Positions 5,538 to 6,297 of a DNA stretch of 6,297 nt are shown piece after piece; within the stretch, counting starts at the first letter, position 1; every line of letters begins with the position of its first letter. The notes under the pieces were generated by a model. That model made no database searches, was not told the DNA's origin, and saw only the letters and a list, made by a program, of their open reading frames with translations. Position numbers and translations under genes: made by a program. Source of the DNA: Acidobacteriota bacterium. Its GTDB lineage: Bacteria > Acidobacteriota > Thermoanaerobaculia > Gp7-AA8. The stretch is taken from NCBI GenBank assembly GCA_003223695.1, contig QHVY01000209.1:1-6297 (forward strand). The letters are read 5' to 3'.

Positions 5538-6297
5538 GCCGCCGCGTCGCGTTCACCTTCATCGTGCTGCTCGCGCTGGCGATGTTCGCGCGGCCGCTGA
5601 TGCGCGGCGAGGTGCTGACATTCCGCGATCACGCCGATTACTTTCAGCCGCTGCGCTATTTCACCGCGGTCGAGCTGCGTAATTTCCGGCTGCCGTTCTG
5701 GAATCCCTACAACGCGTCGGGAGAGCCGTGGCTGGCAAATCCGCAGACGGCCGTGTTCTATCCGCCGTTCTGGATTTTTCTCATCGTGCCGTTCGCGCAA
5801 GCGTACGTGATTTTTCTTCTGCTGCATCTGGTGCTCCTCGGCTGCGGCAGTTTTTTGCTTTTTTCGCGATTTGCTTCTGCGCGCGCAGCGTTCATCGGTG
5901 CAATGACGCTGATGCTCTGCGGGCCGACGCTGTCGATGCTCGACATCTCGAACAATCTGACCACGTTCGCCTGGATCCCGCTCGTGCTGTGGTGTGGCCT
6001 ATCGGGAGCATCGTCGATCGCCTGCGGCAGCGCGATCGCCATGTCATTCCTGGCCGGAGAGCCGCTGTTCGCGGCGATCGGAGCGGTGATGTTCGCGCTC
6101 GTTCGCAGAAGGCATTTGCTCGATATCTCCCTCACCGCCTTTTGCCTCGCCGGAGTCACGCTCGTTCCGTTTCTGGCGATGATCGCTGGCAGTGATCGCG
6201 CGGGTGCCACTGCGCCCGAAGAGATTCTTCGCGATTCGATGTCGCCGCTCGATTGGCTGCGGATGGTCGTGCCCGGCACGACGGCCCATGAGCTCTT
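5534..6297 (+). CDS. Polytopic membrane protein, YfhO/GT-C glycosyltransferase-like (3' end outside window)
   Basis: The frame starts at ATG 5534 and stays open to the right edge (254 codons and counting). It begins MSRRVAFTFIVLLALAMFAR, a first membrane helix. The following loop has F-R-D-H-A-D-Y-F-Q-P-L, L-P-F-W-N-P-Y, S-G-E-P-W-L-A-N-P-Q-T and F-Y-P-P-F-W. This Asp-containing first outer loop (Asp32, Asp35) followed by P-x-W-N-P-Y-x-x-x-G and N-P-Q is typical of YfhO-like (PF09586) and related GT-C membrane glycosyltransferases that use polyprenyl-linked sugars. Further helices follow (for example AYVIFLLLHLVLLG and AAIGAVMFALV). A role in envelope glycan or glycoprotein assembly is inferred; substrate unknown. 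The ATG overlaps the M20 stop as ATGA (5534-5537) and has no visible Shine-Dalgarno, so translation was probably coupled to the peptidase gene. The full protein of this family is usually several hundred residues longer. Confidence 0.75.
   Translation, partial: MSRRVAFTFIVLLALAMFARPLMRGEVLTFRDHADYFQPLRYFTAVELRNFRLPFWNPYNASGEPWLANPQTAVFYPPFWIFLIVPFAQAYVIFLLLHLVLLGCGSFLLFSRFASARAAFIGAMTLMLCGPTLSMLDISNNLTTFAWIPLVLWCGLSGASSIACGSAIAMSFLAGEPLFAAIGAVMFALVRRRHLLDISLTAFCLAGVTLVPFLAMIAGSDRAGATAPEEILRDSMSPLDWLRMVVPGTTAHEL

Noticed and set aside
5758..6279. A 173-codon minus-strand open frame opposite the membrane protein gene
   Set aside because: The plus-strand frame has clear membrane helices and family motifs and continues past the window; the minus frame has no coherent features.
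1..6297. A new multi-gene defence, mobile or biosynthetic system
   Set aside because: All six genes fit known families with unrelated or unassigned roles, in mixed orientation, with no nuclease, transposase, toxin, phage or synthase genes in the window.

Overview
The window looks like chromosomal DNA of a GC-rich Gram-negative bacterium. It encodes an Omp85-type outer-membrane barrel, a type IV pilin/pseudopilin-like protein and exported or membrane proteins. The mix of a DUF4388 protein, a GspG-like pilin, an M20 peptidase with a putative signal peptide and a YfhO-like membrane protein would fit Acidobacteriota or a deltaproteobacterial relative. That is an impression from protein style, not a placement: there is no rRNA or other marker here.

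Layout. Positions 2-232 hold the C-terminal end of a DUF2085 membrane protein. Positions 299-1108 encode a DUF4388 (PATAN-like) protein whose gene contains a run of ten A. Positions 1110-1248 are a nested inverted repeat that exactly fills the gap between two convergent stop codons. Positions 1249-2811 (minus strand) encode a secreted Omp85/BamA-superfamily barrel with a POTRA-like N-terminal part. An 84-bp divergent gap leads to a complete thymidine kinase (tdk, 2896-3501) with a TTG start and a strong ribosome binding site. A GspG-like pseudopilin follows (3639-4145). Directly after it is a long hairpin built from inverted heptanucleotide repeats (4147-4212). This hairpin overlaps the 5' end of an M20 metallopeptidase gene (about 4159-5537), which lacks any ATG/GTG/TTG start for its conserved N-terminus and carries an internal frameshift with apparent loss of about ten codons. 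Its stop overlaps (ATGA) the start of a polytopic membrane protein of YfhO/GT-C type that runs off the window (5534 onward).

No gap between genes exceeds 140 bp. The genes do not form one pathway: there is a regulatory-type protein, an envelope biogenesis protein, nucleotide salvage, a pilin, and a peptidase/membrane-protein pair that was probably co-translated.

I see no new defence, mobile or biosynthetic system, no CRISPR array and no RNA gene. The points worth a second look are local: a dnaX-like slippage context in the DUF4388 gene, the two inverted-repeat elements, and the damaged M20 gene whose only plausible start is a CTG inside a repeat.
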